Of a DNA stretch of 64,000 nucleotides, positions 24,952 through 37,500 are shown in pieces (positions within the stretch are counted from its first letter, which is position 1; the number at the start of each line of letters is the position of its first letter). Below the pieces are notes generated by a model. That model made no database searches, was not told the origin of the DNA, and saw nothing but the letters and a program-made list of their open reading frames with translations. A program made the position numbers and the translations under genes. Origin of the DNA: Acanthopleura granulata (taxonomy: Eukaryota > Mollusca > Polyplacophora > Chitonida > Chitonidae); the NCBI GenBank assembly GCA_016165875.1, contig JABBOT010000002.1, positions 34,065,868-34,129,867 on the forward strand, given 5' to 3'.

Positions 24952-27900
24952 ATGGCGGCGCCAAGACAAGCTGCGCAGAGTGGGTTTGTTTTGCCGTATT
25001 TAATTACCACAATCACTGATATATGTGTGATTCCTTGTCTGTTACACCAGAAACTTACTGTGAATAGATGTATTAAACTGCCAATCATGCCGCAATGCTG
25101 TGTGTCCATTCCGCCAGCAGCAGTGTTGCACTGTAGTGTGTACAGTAATACTGTAGTGCTGCTAGTTGTGGCGTTATAGTCCGAGGTTGCTCAGACGTTG
25201 AAACTTGCATTAGAAATGACGCAGTCGCATGCGACGCTCAAATGTCCACGTCTGAGATCTGCCCTATACTCTACCGTGCGGCAATGCGGTCTGAGGTTTA
25301 GACCGGCCTTCCAAATCCAAGAAACGTGCGTAACAGGAGTCTAAAAGCGTAATAAAACAACTCTCCAGAAATCATGGTGACTACATACCATTCTATTTAG
25401 CCTATCTAAATTATTCTGGACTCCGTTGCCCACCTAAAGTAATCCAAAATGACTCCCTCTGTGTTCGCTCAAGACACGCTTAACATCTTGAACAAGTAAC
25501 GACAATGGACAGTTTTCCAGCAGTCATCATTCGAGCATACCAGTCTTGAACTATAAATCTACCTTACATGTAGATGGGCTAAATAACATGTTATGTAGTT
25601 ATATATGTTTCCAGGGAGGAGTTTTATAACAGTTTAGGCCCATGCTAGGCTCGTTTCTCGGGAGTGATGGGCCGGGCTGAAGGTGACACCACGTTGCCGT
25701 ACAGTTGAGTATAGCGCAGGTCTCAGACTTGAAAATTGAGTGTCCGTGTCGTTTCTATTGCAAATTTCCTCGTCTGAGCTACCTCGGACTAAGTGTGTTC
25801 CGAAACGTCTTTGGTGGTAGTGTTTCACTTTCAGATTACACGAGCCCATTGATTTTCCTGACTACTGATATTTGTGTAGTCAGATTGTTAAGTTCAACCC
25901 CCAAAATATATATATCCAAAGATTTTTCCAAATTGCCATACCAGTTCATAGTTTCGAGCATCCGGGTGCTTTGCAAGGAGAGGAGGTGATAAATAACATG
26001 GGGTTAAATGGGCGAAATGCTGATTTTTGCCAATTTCTAAAGTTTAATGAAATGCAGGCCTCTGAAACTGTCAGATTTGAAGGCTAGACAAATTCCGATT
26101 ACCTTTCCAGGGAAATTTCTTGTTCAGAAGCTTTATTTTTTATGGCAAAATCTAGTTCAAGACCTATATCACCTAGGTTAAATGTCATTTGTTTTCACCT
26201 CGCCTGCTGTAGTCACGTGACCAAAGACAGTGCTGTTGATTGGCTCAGAGCTTCTATGACATCACTGCAAAACTATGAATGAGCCAGACAGCGGTTTCAA
26301 GTTGCGCTTAATTGTGCATGGGCAGAATGCGTCATATGGTAGACAAACAAAAGCACATGGTCAATCATGTTCATCTTTTAAGCCTAAGCAACGGCCCAGT
26401 GTAGAGGTCTAATTTTTTTCTGTGTTTTTCACTGAGTTTTCCACTTGAAACAGTCTTAGAGCCGACCTATATTCTCAAATGTCACACAGACACATAAAAT
26501 GCACGACATAGGCTGAAGTGTGTGTAACTGCCTACGGTTGCAAAGCTATTAACACAGCCACAAGGAATAATTTATCCCTCGAGGCGAAGGAATTCCAGTC
26601 ATGCACAGTTGAAACAGCTATTTGACTTATGCCATACCACGACATGCAGCTTGCACTGCTCTTACCAACAATACATGTGAACATTAAAGCGTAGATTGAT
26701 TTATCCAGACAAACCTTATACATCCGCTTGTCGCAGAAGTCAGAACTGTAAAATACAGAATCATATTACTAGCAGGATCGCCTTTTTTTTTGATTTGCCC
26801 GACCACTCTTCAGTTCGGAGGCAAATCTTGGACATAATTGCACAAATTGTGCATGTGTAACCTTCAGTTTATCTTTAATTACTTTACCTTTAATAAGTTA
26901 GGTACAGTGCTTAGAGCGTCTGTAAACATTTTGAGCACTGGTTTTGAAATGATTGACACCAACACCGGTGTCTGATTAAGGCGAAGAGTTAATCAAGGTC
27001 ACAACATGTGTTGTCACCCATTGTACATCTAAAATTTCACACCTCTCTGTACTGGACTGAGAAAGTTTCATGACCACATTCGTCTAAAACTTACAGTTGC
27101 AAAGACATGATAGGCTGCTGTCATCTTCACATAGTGTGAGAACACAGGAGCGTGAATAGCATGATTTGCCAGGGCTTCGGGGCTACATAGCCGCAAGGGA
27201 ATAAGCAAGCTGAATCTAATATTTGCATGTCATGTAAGATTGCTCAGTTGTTCAGTTTTACTTCTGAGTCTTTTTACCTTCTTGGAAAGCACATATTTGA
27301 TCAACATCTGGTTGATTTTTTGTCATCTTCTCCCCCATCACTATTTTTTATAAACTGTTACAATGTACACGAAACCTGCAATTTCCTATTTCATGCCAGG
27401 CCTGTCCTGAAGGATGTACAAAACATGTCAGCTGTTGTGCCACTTGTAGCTTTAATAGTAGATAACTTTATATTGTTTCAATACTTCTGTCAGTTCCTTG
27501 CTAGTGGGTGACACCATGAAATATCGATTTACAACCATTGTGCAGGATAAGACTCACATGTTTGATAATTATGATAGCAATCAACAATAGCAGTAGAATT
27601 TCTGATAATTGCACCACAAGTAAACCATAATGACATGTCATATAAATGTCAGCTTCTGCTAGTTAAATATTTATTATACACCTACATGTTCCAGTCTTCT
27701 AAGGAAATCCCACAGAGCTTTATTCTTCACAACATGGCAAAACAACAATTAAATAAATAATACTTAGGAAATCCTTTTCAAGGGAAATAACTTGAGTTCC
27801 AGAAGAGCAGTTGTTTCCCTCTCTTGCATGGTGAGCAATGTTTGCATGGTTCATATAAACGAGTACAGTATCGCTTTAACTGTCATTATTCAAATTTTAC

Positions 27901-30647
27901 CAGACTATAAATGATGAATAATCTGTCTGTCTGTCTTTGTCTTAATACTTTCAATTTAATCATGTCTGGTAATTTTCAGTAAGTTTGAAACATACATCAC
28001 ACATCACAGTATTAACTGGAGTTGAGCTGTAGTAGTGTAAAACATACATTTTTTTTTCTTCAACTGGACACTGCTGACAGTATGTCATGTATCATTATTT
28101 CAGAGATATCTCTCATCAAACGAGGATGGAATGAAATTCCAGAGGTCATGTTTGCTGGAGTGATAGCAATTTTAGGTAAGTTGAGGAAGTTTCCCTTAAA
28201 TGTTGGCCTCTGTGTGGTATGTTTTATTGTTCACTAACTCTTCAACCGAGGCAACATAGGCCGTAGTGACAGGCAACAAGGCGTTATTTATTTATTTCAT
28301 TGGTGTTTTATGCCATACTGTAGAATATTTTACTTAAACAACGGCAGAATAGTTATAGTGTAGAATATTTTACTTATACACTATACAATTGTATAGTGGG
28401 AGGAGAACTCGAGAAAACCTGTAGCCATGTGCAGGTTGCTGGCAGATCTTCCCATATATGACCAGAGAGAAAGACAGCTGGAGTTGGACTGAGCTCATAG
28501 CAGCTGCATTGTGAGACACTCCTGGGTCGTTGTATTGCTCTAGTATGTTAACCACCAGGTCTTTTTTCAAGAGAGGGTTATATAGCAATTGTTGTTTGCT
28601 GTGTCCTTCAGTCTGCTTTGCTCTTATCTTCAAAACTAGGGAAGAATCATGAAACTAACTGATTACATCAATTGAGAACTTGTCCGAAGGCCTTTTGATC
28701 AAGTACAAAAGTCTTCATCTAAAGTACAACATAAGAATAACAGTGTAGACTGATCTGTACTAGCAATCATAGTAACATGAAAGTGCCCTTTACAATATCA
28801 TTGTTATCATCTTTATTTTTTGAGTATCCAATTCATTTCTGTCCATGTTTGTCATTTTATTTCCATGGATTCACTAGGTTTGTCTGTAACTGCATGTATT
28901 GGACATGTGTCATGAAAAGTACTCAGAGGAGAATTGTGATACTGATAGCTTGCAGTGAGTAAGTAAAGCTTGTCTGAATTACTTTCTGAATATTCTGGAG
29001 TTAACATGTGCATGTGGTATATATTGGATGACCCAGGAGTATCTCACCAAATGCAGTTGCTTTGAGTTAAGTCCAGCACATGCACAGCATAAAACACCAA
29101 TGAAATAAGCTGGGTTAAGGGCCATTAATCTTTGATTATCACTCCAAATGTTTGGATAAGAAAACCTGTTTTTAGCTGTTGTTAGCCATCATTATTAATG
29201 AGATTGTCATTTTTTCGTTGCTTTTTAAAAGGACTTGGTCTTGCTGGAGTTGGTGTATACCAATGGAAAAAGCTAGGACCTAATGCTGGCAAATACAAAT
29301 TCTGTTATTCAGGTATGTGACTAGACTAGCTGGAATATGTACTGGAAATACACAGGAGCATATGTAAAATATGCAGATTGCTGTATGATTAAGAAGCAAT
29401 GCAGTCTTCCCTTGTGTTAACTTCAGGCTTGAGACCAGTGCCACATTGCCTTCATGGCAAACTTGGCTGTACACATACAAGAACCTAAATGTGCACATAA
29501 GGGCAGAAGACTTCAATCAGTTCACACAATGGACTCACAGCATTTTAATCCACTCTGCCTGATTTTCTTAAGAAATGGGATACTAGAGAGGGTGATTCAG
29601 ATAGTGAGTACAAAGCAGACGGGGTAAGTTGATGTCAAACAATCCATAGTGTCAGTGCATGCTTAGAGCATGTTTTTGCTTCAGGATGAGGTGATCCATA
29701 ATATGTCAATTAACAGGTGTGCCCAGTTCCAAGTGGCAAATTCAGAAGATATTGTACACTGTTTGGCTGTGGGAAATTATTTTAATAAGCTGAATGGAAT
29801 GCCTTATTTAAGTCTTCCAACCTTTCAGTGACTATCTGATGAATGTTGCTGGTGGTTTTGTAACTGTTTGAAAAAAGATCAGTACAGGAGGTTCACTGAG
29901 AGACAGCTTAACTGTGTGTGCTTTCATTAAGCAAGTGAAACCCTCTGCCTGACATGTTGACAAGTTCATCAAGTACTATATATACCTAGCAGCTGTCAAT
30001 ATATCAGCAGCAGCTCTGATAGCCTTAGTACATTTTGTCCATATTAAGGGCCTGGTGGGTGGTCAAGACTTCTGAAACAATATATTAAGGTTTTTAGATG
30101 GCTTGATGGTGAGCTGGCGATAACGTTCGTGGGCATTATATCAGGAGGAATAAGAATCAAGGAAAACTGTATCTGTACAGTTAACCACTCTTTGAACTGT
30201 GCTCAGATGTCAAGATCATCTCTCTAAATATCGCCTTTATTGAAAAAAAAAAGTAAAAAAGAAAAAATACATATATATGTAAATATATGTATAGATATTA
30301 AAATGCAAATGTTGTAATGCCAGCGCTGCATTGATGTCAAACTCGGCTTTGCAAGAAGGTATGGCTGTGTTATAAACTCTGCATTCTATGCTGAGTAGAC
30401 ATAGATGTCACCTTTTCTGGCTATAATCATTAGTATTCAGGTGCAGAGAGTGTTCTCAATACATAACATAAATTAGACTGCACTAATAACTAGATTATTG
30501 GAGGTTCCTTCCTTGATTTTTTTCTGTTTTCTATTATACATTTGTGTGATGTAATTAACTGTTCCCCGATAAAGATGCCTGGTTTCTGTTGTAGTTATAC
30601 GTGACACAGATGTTAAAGATGATCCCACATTAGACAAGTACAACTGA
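24952..30647 (+). CDS. NDUFA3-like single-pass mitochondrial membrane protein, four exons
   Basis: Exons 24952-24979, 28104-28175, 29232-29312 and 30595-30647, all junctions phase 1, encode 77 residues. Seen: N-terminus MAAPRQAAQKISLIKRGWNE, one hydrophobic segment at about residues 25-43 (MFAGVIAILGLGLAGVGVY), a basic KK, then a polar tail with KYKFCYSVIRDTD and a lysine/aspartate-rich end. Size, the GWNEIPEV start, the single membrane span and the Y-x-VIRD tail resemble the NDUFA3 accessory subunit of respiratory complex I; this match is by eye and similarity is low outside those points. The gene shares its promoter with GFER, another mitochondrial protein, which supports the call. AATAAA lies at 30823. 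Intron 1 (3.1 kb) carries an inverted-repeat element and a dispersed repeat; intron 2 (about 1.06 kb) carries a SINE. Alternative: another small inner-membrane subunit. Confidence 0.72.
25177..25791. mobile_element. element with about 140-bp terminal inverted repeats
   Basis: The left arm opens TAGTCCGAGGTTGCTCAGAC and the right arm closes with GTCTGAGCTACCTCGGACTA. The arms stay complementary for about 140 bp (for example CCCTATACTCTACCGTGCGGC against GCCGTACAGTTGAGTATAGCGC). In intron 1 of the NDUFA3-like gene; no transposase. Confidence 0.75.
26290..26620 (+). repeat. dispersed repeat, copy 2
   Basis: Second copy of the repeat at 2180-2525, located in intron 1 of the NDUFA3-like gene; differs by substitutions and small indels. 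Confidence 0.75.
28285..28560 (-). mobile_element. family A SINE, diverged copy with internal duplication
   Basis: The TATTTATTTCATTGGTGTTTT tail end is followed by the body and a decayed head. The segment GTAGAATATTTTACTTA occurs twice (about 28320 and 28361), a local tandem duplication. In intron 2 of the NDUFA3-like gene. Confidence 0.75.
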
Positions 30648-30822
30648 TCTAGATACAGTGCCTCATCCAACAGAATGTTGTCAGATTCCCTTTGTGTTGC
30701 CTGATGTGTGAATTGACTTGAACCTGCATATGAACCCAGTGGAGACCAAGCTCTGTGCTATTTGGAATCTTAGCTACAGTTATTTTTCTTTGTGAATATT
30801 ATATAGAATGTAGTGCTACGTT

Positions 30823-30828
30823 AATAAA
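30823..30828 (+). promoter_or_regulatory. polyadenylation signal of the NDUFA3-like gene
   Basis: AATAAA 176 bp after the stop codon, with a T-rich stretch just downstream. Confidence 0.5.
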
Positions 30829-31279
30829 ATTTTTTGATTACTTTCCTGCTTGTTGTCTGATGTGAATGAATGCTTATTGCTTTATATATCCACTGTCTGA
30901 CTTGAAGTATGCGTGTGTCGTTTAACTATTATCACCATAATATGGATGAAACATTGCCAGCGTAGTGCTAAACATCATCATTCACATCATGATTTTTCGA
31001 AGAGTGAGAAAATTTTATTAAAGTCTTCATAGTGATACATTTGTTTTGTACTGTATCTTTACACAAGAGAGAGTACTTAAGAGTGTTTGACATGTTTAGG
31101 TGTACATGATTACTTGGTGAAAGCATTTAGTGTGAAGGATTACCTGAAGCCTATCTCAGTCATACAGAGTTTAATTTGACACTGAACAAGTTTAGCGATG
31201 AAGGTATGCATGAATAAACTCTACGGTTCAATAGTACTGTTATTCGTGAACTCTACTCAGTACTGTTCAATCAGTGTTC

Positions 31280-31548
31280 GGGGGCCTCCGTGGCTCAGTT
31301 GTTAGCGCGCTATCGCAGTACAATGACCCGTAGCCTCCCACCAATGCGGTCGCTGTGAGTTCAAGACCAGCTCATGCTGGCTTCCTCTCCGGGCGTTCGT
31401 GGGAAGGTCCGCCAGCAACCTGCGGATGGTCGAGGGTTTCCACCGGGCTCTGCCCGGTGTCCTCCCACCATAATGCTGGCCGCCGTCATATAAGTGAAAT
31501 ATTCTTGGGTACGGCGTAAAACACCAATCAAATAAATAAAATAAATCA
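31280..31548 (+). mobile_element. family A SINE, full length and best preserved
   Basis: Starts GGGGGCCTCCGTGGCTCAGTT (box A like), with GAGTTCAAGACC (box B like), GGTCCGCCAGCAACCTGCGG, CATAATGCTGGCCGCCGTC, and GGGTACGGCGTAAAACACCA followed by AAATAAATAAA. The head resembles a tRNA, so it is an RNA polymerase III SINE. Open frames that cross it on the other strand are not genes. Confidence 0.9.
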
Positions 31549-31721
31549 GTCGGTGTGCCCCCCCCCCCAAAAAAAAAACAAACAAAAAAACACTGGAAAT
31601 CATTTGGTTTTGGCGTGTGAAAATACCAACATCCTTTATGTGACGCGAAGGAAGGCAACGTGGTGCGACCAATATACCCACATGCAGACTACAGAGTACG
31701 TGATACAAATGATTTTTTTCT

Positions 31722-32028
31722 AGAACATGACACGGTGGTAAGGAGCACACTTCCAACTGACAAGTGATGCCAGTTCAATTCCGGACATGAGCAGGGAATT
31801 TTTTATAGCCTTCATGGCGGTACACAGTGATCAAACCGTCTTCAGAAGGCCTTGCCAAATGGGGTCTTTGTTCTTTAGAGACCACCAGTTCGGCGTACAG
31901 GTCCGTATGTCACACATACGAAGGTTCATAAGTATTCAGTGAACCACAGGTCATCGCTTTCTGCGAGTTATTCAACTATAAGTGGAAAATTCTTGAGTGA
32001 TAGTTAAATACATTCAAGTAAATAAACC
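31722..32028 (+). mobile_element. family C SINE
   Basis: A tRNA-like head (GACACGGTGGTAAGGAGC ... CAGTTCAATTCCGG) precedes a distinct body and an end reading GGAAAATTCTTGAGTGATAG then TTCAAGTAAATAAAC, again like the tail of family A. It abuts the 5' LTR of the BEL/Pao element. Confidence 0.6.
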
Positions 32029-32049
32029 TAGAATTATCCCTGGTAAAAC

Positions 32050-32525
32050 ACACGTAATGACAAAAACATATTCAGTTGTTTCATTCGTAAATACATGACC
32101 TCTATCGCTGGGATAAATCTCCATAAGCCACCGGCTTAGCGTTGAAAGGGGCGTAACTCGTGTTAAATCTTTCATTTGTTCGCCGGTTTTGACGGGAAAA
32201 GACAGCCACGCCTTTGTCAATGCTTGTCTGACGAGCGAAGTAAAATGCAGCCTTTGAACGGTGCAGTAGTGTCTTCTTAGCTTAATTAATTGCCCGTTTT
32301 CATGGGAGTATATCCGTATAACCTGCGTATGTGTACAGTCATGTCATTATATAGTTATGCCAAAGTAAATACTTTGTACAGGAATCCTTGTACGCTCCCT
32401 CATAGCTTACGCACTGTACTTGTTCGGAATCGGGTTGGGTAGCGGAGTTGTCTCCCTTGGATTGTTAATTAGATGATCGTTGCTTCTATTCGATTTTGTT
32501 TAGTGATAATTTGCATAATGCTTGT
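32050..32525 (+). repeat. 5' LTR of the BEL/Pao element
   Basis: Aligns by eye along its length with 38620-39395 once the inserted SINE is removed: shared blocks include GCTTAATTAATTG, CTGACGAGCGAAGT and GTTGTCTCCCTTGGATTG. Many substitutions and small indels show that the insertion is old. Outer boundary uncertain by some tens of bases. Confidence 0.8.
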
Positions 32526-33001
32526 GGCTAAATTGTACGTTTTACATCTTGTGCTTTATATACTCAACATACAGTAGTATTGTTCTCCAGTAAGGTTATT
32601 TGGAGTTGTCGATGTATCCATGAATGTAAGTAATTTTTTGACAACAGTGTCCAGTAAGTAGTATGATCCAAATGAATGATTGTGTATTTGCAGATATTTG
32701 ATATAATCTGTCTAGCTTCCATTATGTAATATTTGACTGTCTACAATCATGTTCAGTACATATTAATCATACAGCACAATTTTCTCTTTTTACAGTCAAT
32801 CACATCAGCACATCAACTCATCGCATCATTGTACCACCTCATTACCGATCACATCAGTCATGTCATGTACCGCCAAGTGATAACTACTACTGTATCAATG
32901 AACTGTTATGAGTTTGAATAAAAGGAAAATGTGCTTTCATCGGCTGTGAATTGCATTGTTTCATAACTGTAACTGTTATATCATTGATGTTTGTGCACTT
33001 C

Positions 33002-34560
33002 ATGGATGCAGACAGCGCCATTCAGGGTGCTAGTAAAGATTCTGGGGCACATCCTGAGGGCTTTAGTGAAACCCGAAGCCGAGAAATGACTGAAAAGGGA
33101 CTGAATTATAACCTGGAATTGAAACAGCAACAATTCTACAGCCTGCGCAGAGGTTTGTCTACAAAATCAAACATACTGAATAAAAAGATGGCCAGTGGTG
33201 CAGACGGTCATAATGTTAAACAGTTGTACAAGGACTGGATGATGGAATGTGAATTCGTCTTTCAAGAGCTGATGCTACAAACTGAAGTAGCAATATCTGA
33301 TGCTCAAAGAAAGGTATTAGGTAGTATGATAATCCTCTGGTTAGCATACAAGGTGGCAGAGAGAGCGATACTGAAGTTAATTATTCCTTATGTGAATGAT
33401 TCTCAGTTTCTGTTAGATTCTAGATAGAGTTCTAAGTTGTCAAGTCTTGCTAAATCAGAGTCACTGATGTACACACTGGTAATGTCAAAGCTAATGTTTC
33501 TGCTTTAAATCCGACAGTTAAACCATTTACTCCAAATGTTTCACCTTATGTTACCGTAGATGAAACTGCTGTAGTTAATGAAAGTACGTCCTGGGTATGT
33601 TTACAAACCACAAGGGGGAGCACCCCACAGCCATGTTCTAAATTTTCAGATCCAAGGCAAGTGACAAGTAATGTTTCATGTGAAGGTATGCACCTATCAG
33701 AGGTAAGACATCTAAACAAACCCTCCCCGGAGTTAAAAAAAGTTTCAGAACCTTTAGAGTACAGGAAATTTCTGCGTCAGTTTAATGCAAAAGTAGTGGG
33801 GAACACTGACTCGGACAGTGACAGAATGGCATATCTGGCTCAATTTACCGCGGGAAACCCAACCGTATCGTGTGTGGCTATAGTTACATAGACGCCACTC
33901 TAGGTTATCAGGCCGCACTCAATGAACTTGAGCAGAAGTATTGCAGCAACGATGTGCTAGCGGCGGCATTCGTCAAACGAGCATTGGAGTGGCAGATCAT
34001 TAAAGCCGACAGCCCCAAATCTTAAGATGAGTTTGGGATATTTCTCGCAAAATGCGGATATGCTGTTCAAAATATCTCAGCTGTAAAAGCCCTAGAATAC
34101 CAAGACAGTCTAAGGAAGCTGGTGGGTAAATTACCATACTACTATCACGACAAGTGGCGTGGTATTATACAGAGAAACAGGGAAAGTAGATAGGAAATAA
34201 AATTCTTTCACTTCGTCGAGTTCGTCAGATCTGAAGCGCGAAAGGCGAACCACCAGGTTTATGGTAAAGACGCCCTGTTCCCCAAAACTGTCCCCAAAAC
34301 GAAATCAAAGATTCCCAACAAAAAAAGAGTGTGGAAAGTTTCAGCCGTCAACGGACCCTGTCCATTTCGTAACAAAGCCAACCATAGCACTGATCAATGT
34401 GAAAAGATACCAAAACTACCATATCAAGAGGGAATAGATTTCCAGAAGCGGAAAGGTCACTGCTTTGGGTGTTTAAGGACCGGTCAGCAGCCGAAAGACT
34501 GTCGAAACAAGGCGACATGCAGAAACTGTAGTGTTAGAAAATCAGACAAGTGTACTAACG
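33002..34560 (+). pseudogene. broken gag of the BEL/Pao element
   Basis: Three separated coding pieces: an N-terminal piece opening with MDADSAIQGASK and including NYNLELKQQQFYSL (33002-33427), a capsid-like piece with PLEYRKFLRQFNAK (33661-33891), which continues in another frame to about 34200, and a piece with CPFRNKANHSTDQC and CFGCLRTG resembling the BEL zinc-knuckle region (34329-34560). Stops and frameshifts lie between them. Known role: the particle-forming protein of the retrotransposon. Non-functional here. Confidence 0.8.
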
Positions 34561-34599
34561 GTTCGCCTACAAGCCCGTTAAACGAAACAGGTACGGCAA

Positions 34600-37500
34600 A
34601 TGAAACAGGACACAGTTCAGCAGTTAAGGAGGCGGAATGTACAGTGGCCATCTTGCGCGTGGCAGTGAAAATGAAGAATGGCATGAAAGTAAGACGGACG
34701 TACGCCTTCACGCACTGCGACTTCCTGTTCTGAGGGTCTTTTGTGTGAGTTCGGTGGTTCCGGTAAACCTGTTCGGATAATGCTAGACACTATTAACCAT
34801 TAACACCTTGGCAATAAGCGGCCTAGTAGTTTGTGATTTGGACATACAAAATGCCATTGAACCGCCGAAAGTTTATAAGAAAGACAAAATGCCTGTTAGC
34901 TCCGCACACATGTCGAGAGAGGAGGATATAAAACAATGGCCTCATCTACGAGATGTATGGTTTCCAGAAATATCCGGGAAAATCGGCTTATTAACAGGTA
35001 ACAACAAACGGGACACTTGCTCCCCGGTAGAAGTATGCACTGGAAGTCGTGGAAGCTCCCATGCCACGAAATCCTTACTAGGATGGATCCTTTTGAATGC
35101 AATTAGAGAGGACTCGACGACAGCTAGCTCAAGCGCTGTCAGAGTTAATCGGGCCGATGTCATCGCCACTGAAGAGGCTGAAAGTCTAAAGTAACTCGAT
35201 CGGAGACTCAATGGCTCCATAAAATTAGATTTTCCAGAAACCCTGATTGATGACCGTAAAAAACACTCTCAAGAGGACAAAACCTTTTTGGACAAGGCCA
35301 ACGGCTTAATCTGGAGGACGGCCAGTGCTGTATAAGTCTACCTTTTAAGAGTGACGATGTACAGTTTCTTAACAATGAAGTCCAAGCAACGCAACGCCTA
35401 AGAGGGTTGAAGGCCAAGATGCCCTCCAACGATAGCTAAAAAGAGAACTACAAACTGTTTATGGAAACAATGCTGAAAAAGGGTTATGCTGAGCTTGTTC
35501 CAGATGACTAACTTGGTAGGTGTGTTGGAAAGGTATGGTACATTCCTCACCACGGGTTGTATTACCTCAAAAAACCCAACAAGGTCCTCCTGGTCTTCGA
35601 CTGTTCCTCGACTTATCAGAGTTCATGCTTGAAGGCAGTCTTACTCCAAGGACCAGGCCTTACCAATAACTTGGTAGCTGTCCTGCTTCGCTTTCGTTTG
35701 GAACCTCTTGCGATGATGGGCATCGTACAATCCATGTTCTACAGAGTGAAGGTTGCAAAGGAAGATTTGGACTGCCCCTTTTCTTATGGTGGCCCTACAC
35801 GGAACCAATAGCCAAAAGACCTGTCGAATGTGGTTTCATCTATTTGGAGCCATTTCATCTCCAAGTTGTACAAATATGGCGCTGCTCAAGACTGCTGGAC
35901 AATGAACATCCCATTAGTCAAGAAGCAGTGAACACCATTTGGAGAAGCGTCTACGTAGACGACTGTGGACTCTGAAGCAAAGGGTATCAAACTCGTACAA
36001 GATGTCACCCATCTAAGTGAGCTGGGGGACTAATCAAGTTCATCGAGTTCATCGAGTCCATCACGGTGAAGCGACGAACCTCTCAAGTCCAGCTTCTAGA
36101 CTTAGACCGTGATCATCTACCCGATGAGCGAGCTCTAGTTCTGTCACAGAAAATGACAAACTCGACTTTAACATCCAGTCACGCAATCTCCCTTGTACAA
36201 GAGGGATTCTCGCCATCGTGTCTTCTGCCTTTGATCCACTGGGAATTGCTGCACAAAATCATCCTGCAACAGTTGTGGTGTTCAAAGTGCGTAGGATGGG
36301 ACGATCTAGTCACGGGAGAAAAATTCAAAAGCTGGAATAGACGGCTTAGCCAGCTACCGCAGCCGAAAAATGTGGAAATTGACATGGTCCAGATCAAGCA
36401 CATTCAGGAAAGTATCGTCATACAAGATCCACGTGTTTTCGAAGCAAGTGAGGTAGGTTATGGAGTAGCTATTTATTTGCAGCATTATCCCATTATCACC
36501 TGACTCTGATAATGGGAAAGGGCCGAGTTACACCGATAAAGAGAATATCCATCCCAAGAATGGAATTCACTGCTGCCCCCATTGCAGTACGCCTCACTAG
36601 AATGACAACCATGATAACTAGAATTGAACTACAGTATAGAGAAGATCAGCTTCTGGACAACATGTCAGTCCTTAGGTACATAACAACAATACGACCAGTT
36701 TTCAGACTTTCGTGGTCAATCGTATTGCCACTGTCTGAGATGGATCCTATGTAAACAGTGGAGGCACGTACCATCCAAGCTGAATCCTGCAGATATGGCT
36801 TCCACAAGGACCCATCTCGACAAATTCCTGGACAACAAAAGCTGCTTTCATGGCTCCCAGTTCTTACTTCAGTCAGAAACAGAATGGCCTGTCCAAAATG
36901 ATTACAATAGCCTTCCGGATGAGCCAACATCTGTCCTTGACTACCTCATAGAACGTTGTTCCTGTTGGTGTTGTCTCAAATCGTTACTCGGGTGGGTCCT
37001 CGTTTCTGTAGGCAAGTTCAAAAGCCTCCTGGCTACTGTTTCGGCCAATAAGAAGAAACGGTTGCCTGAAAAGAAACGAAGAAGGAAGTGAAGAATGCGT
37101 ACCTTGCGCTCAACAGATCTCAACCAGGGAGAAAACGTCTTGGTGAAACATGCCCGAGGCCTCTACTTTTCCAAGGAATTAGACATGTTTTCAGTTTCAG
37201 GTGGAAACACATTGCCGACGAATATCCCACTTAAAAAATTGAACCCTTTCATCGCTGACGATGTCGGTGGTGGGTTGAGACAATCCGATATCCCCCACAA
37301 CGCAAGGTATCCTATCGCCCTTAAATGACGGGTCATATGACATCTATTCCTCGATCACATACATCGGCAAATCGGACATCTCGTGAGGAATTCCATGTTG
37401 AATACCGTCAGAAATACTGGTTACTCGGCGCCTCTTCTGCAATCAACCAGCTGGTCAAACGCTGTGTGATATGTCGGCGCTACCAGGCTCAAGTGAGAGA

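Noticed and set aside
24738..25179. Overlapping 123- and 101-residue open frames around the GFER start
   Set aside because: Shadow reading of GFER exon 1 and intronic read-through of the NDUFA3-like exon 1.
31302..31756. Two overlapping minus-strand open frames of 118 and 131 residues
   Set aside because: They read through the full-length family A SINE; the same peptide pieces appear at other SINE copies.
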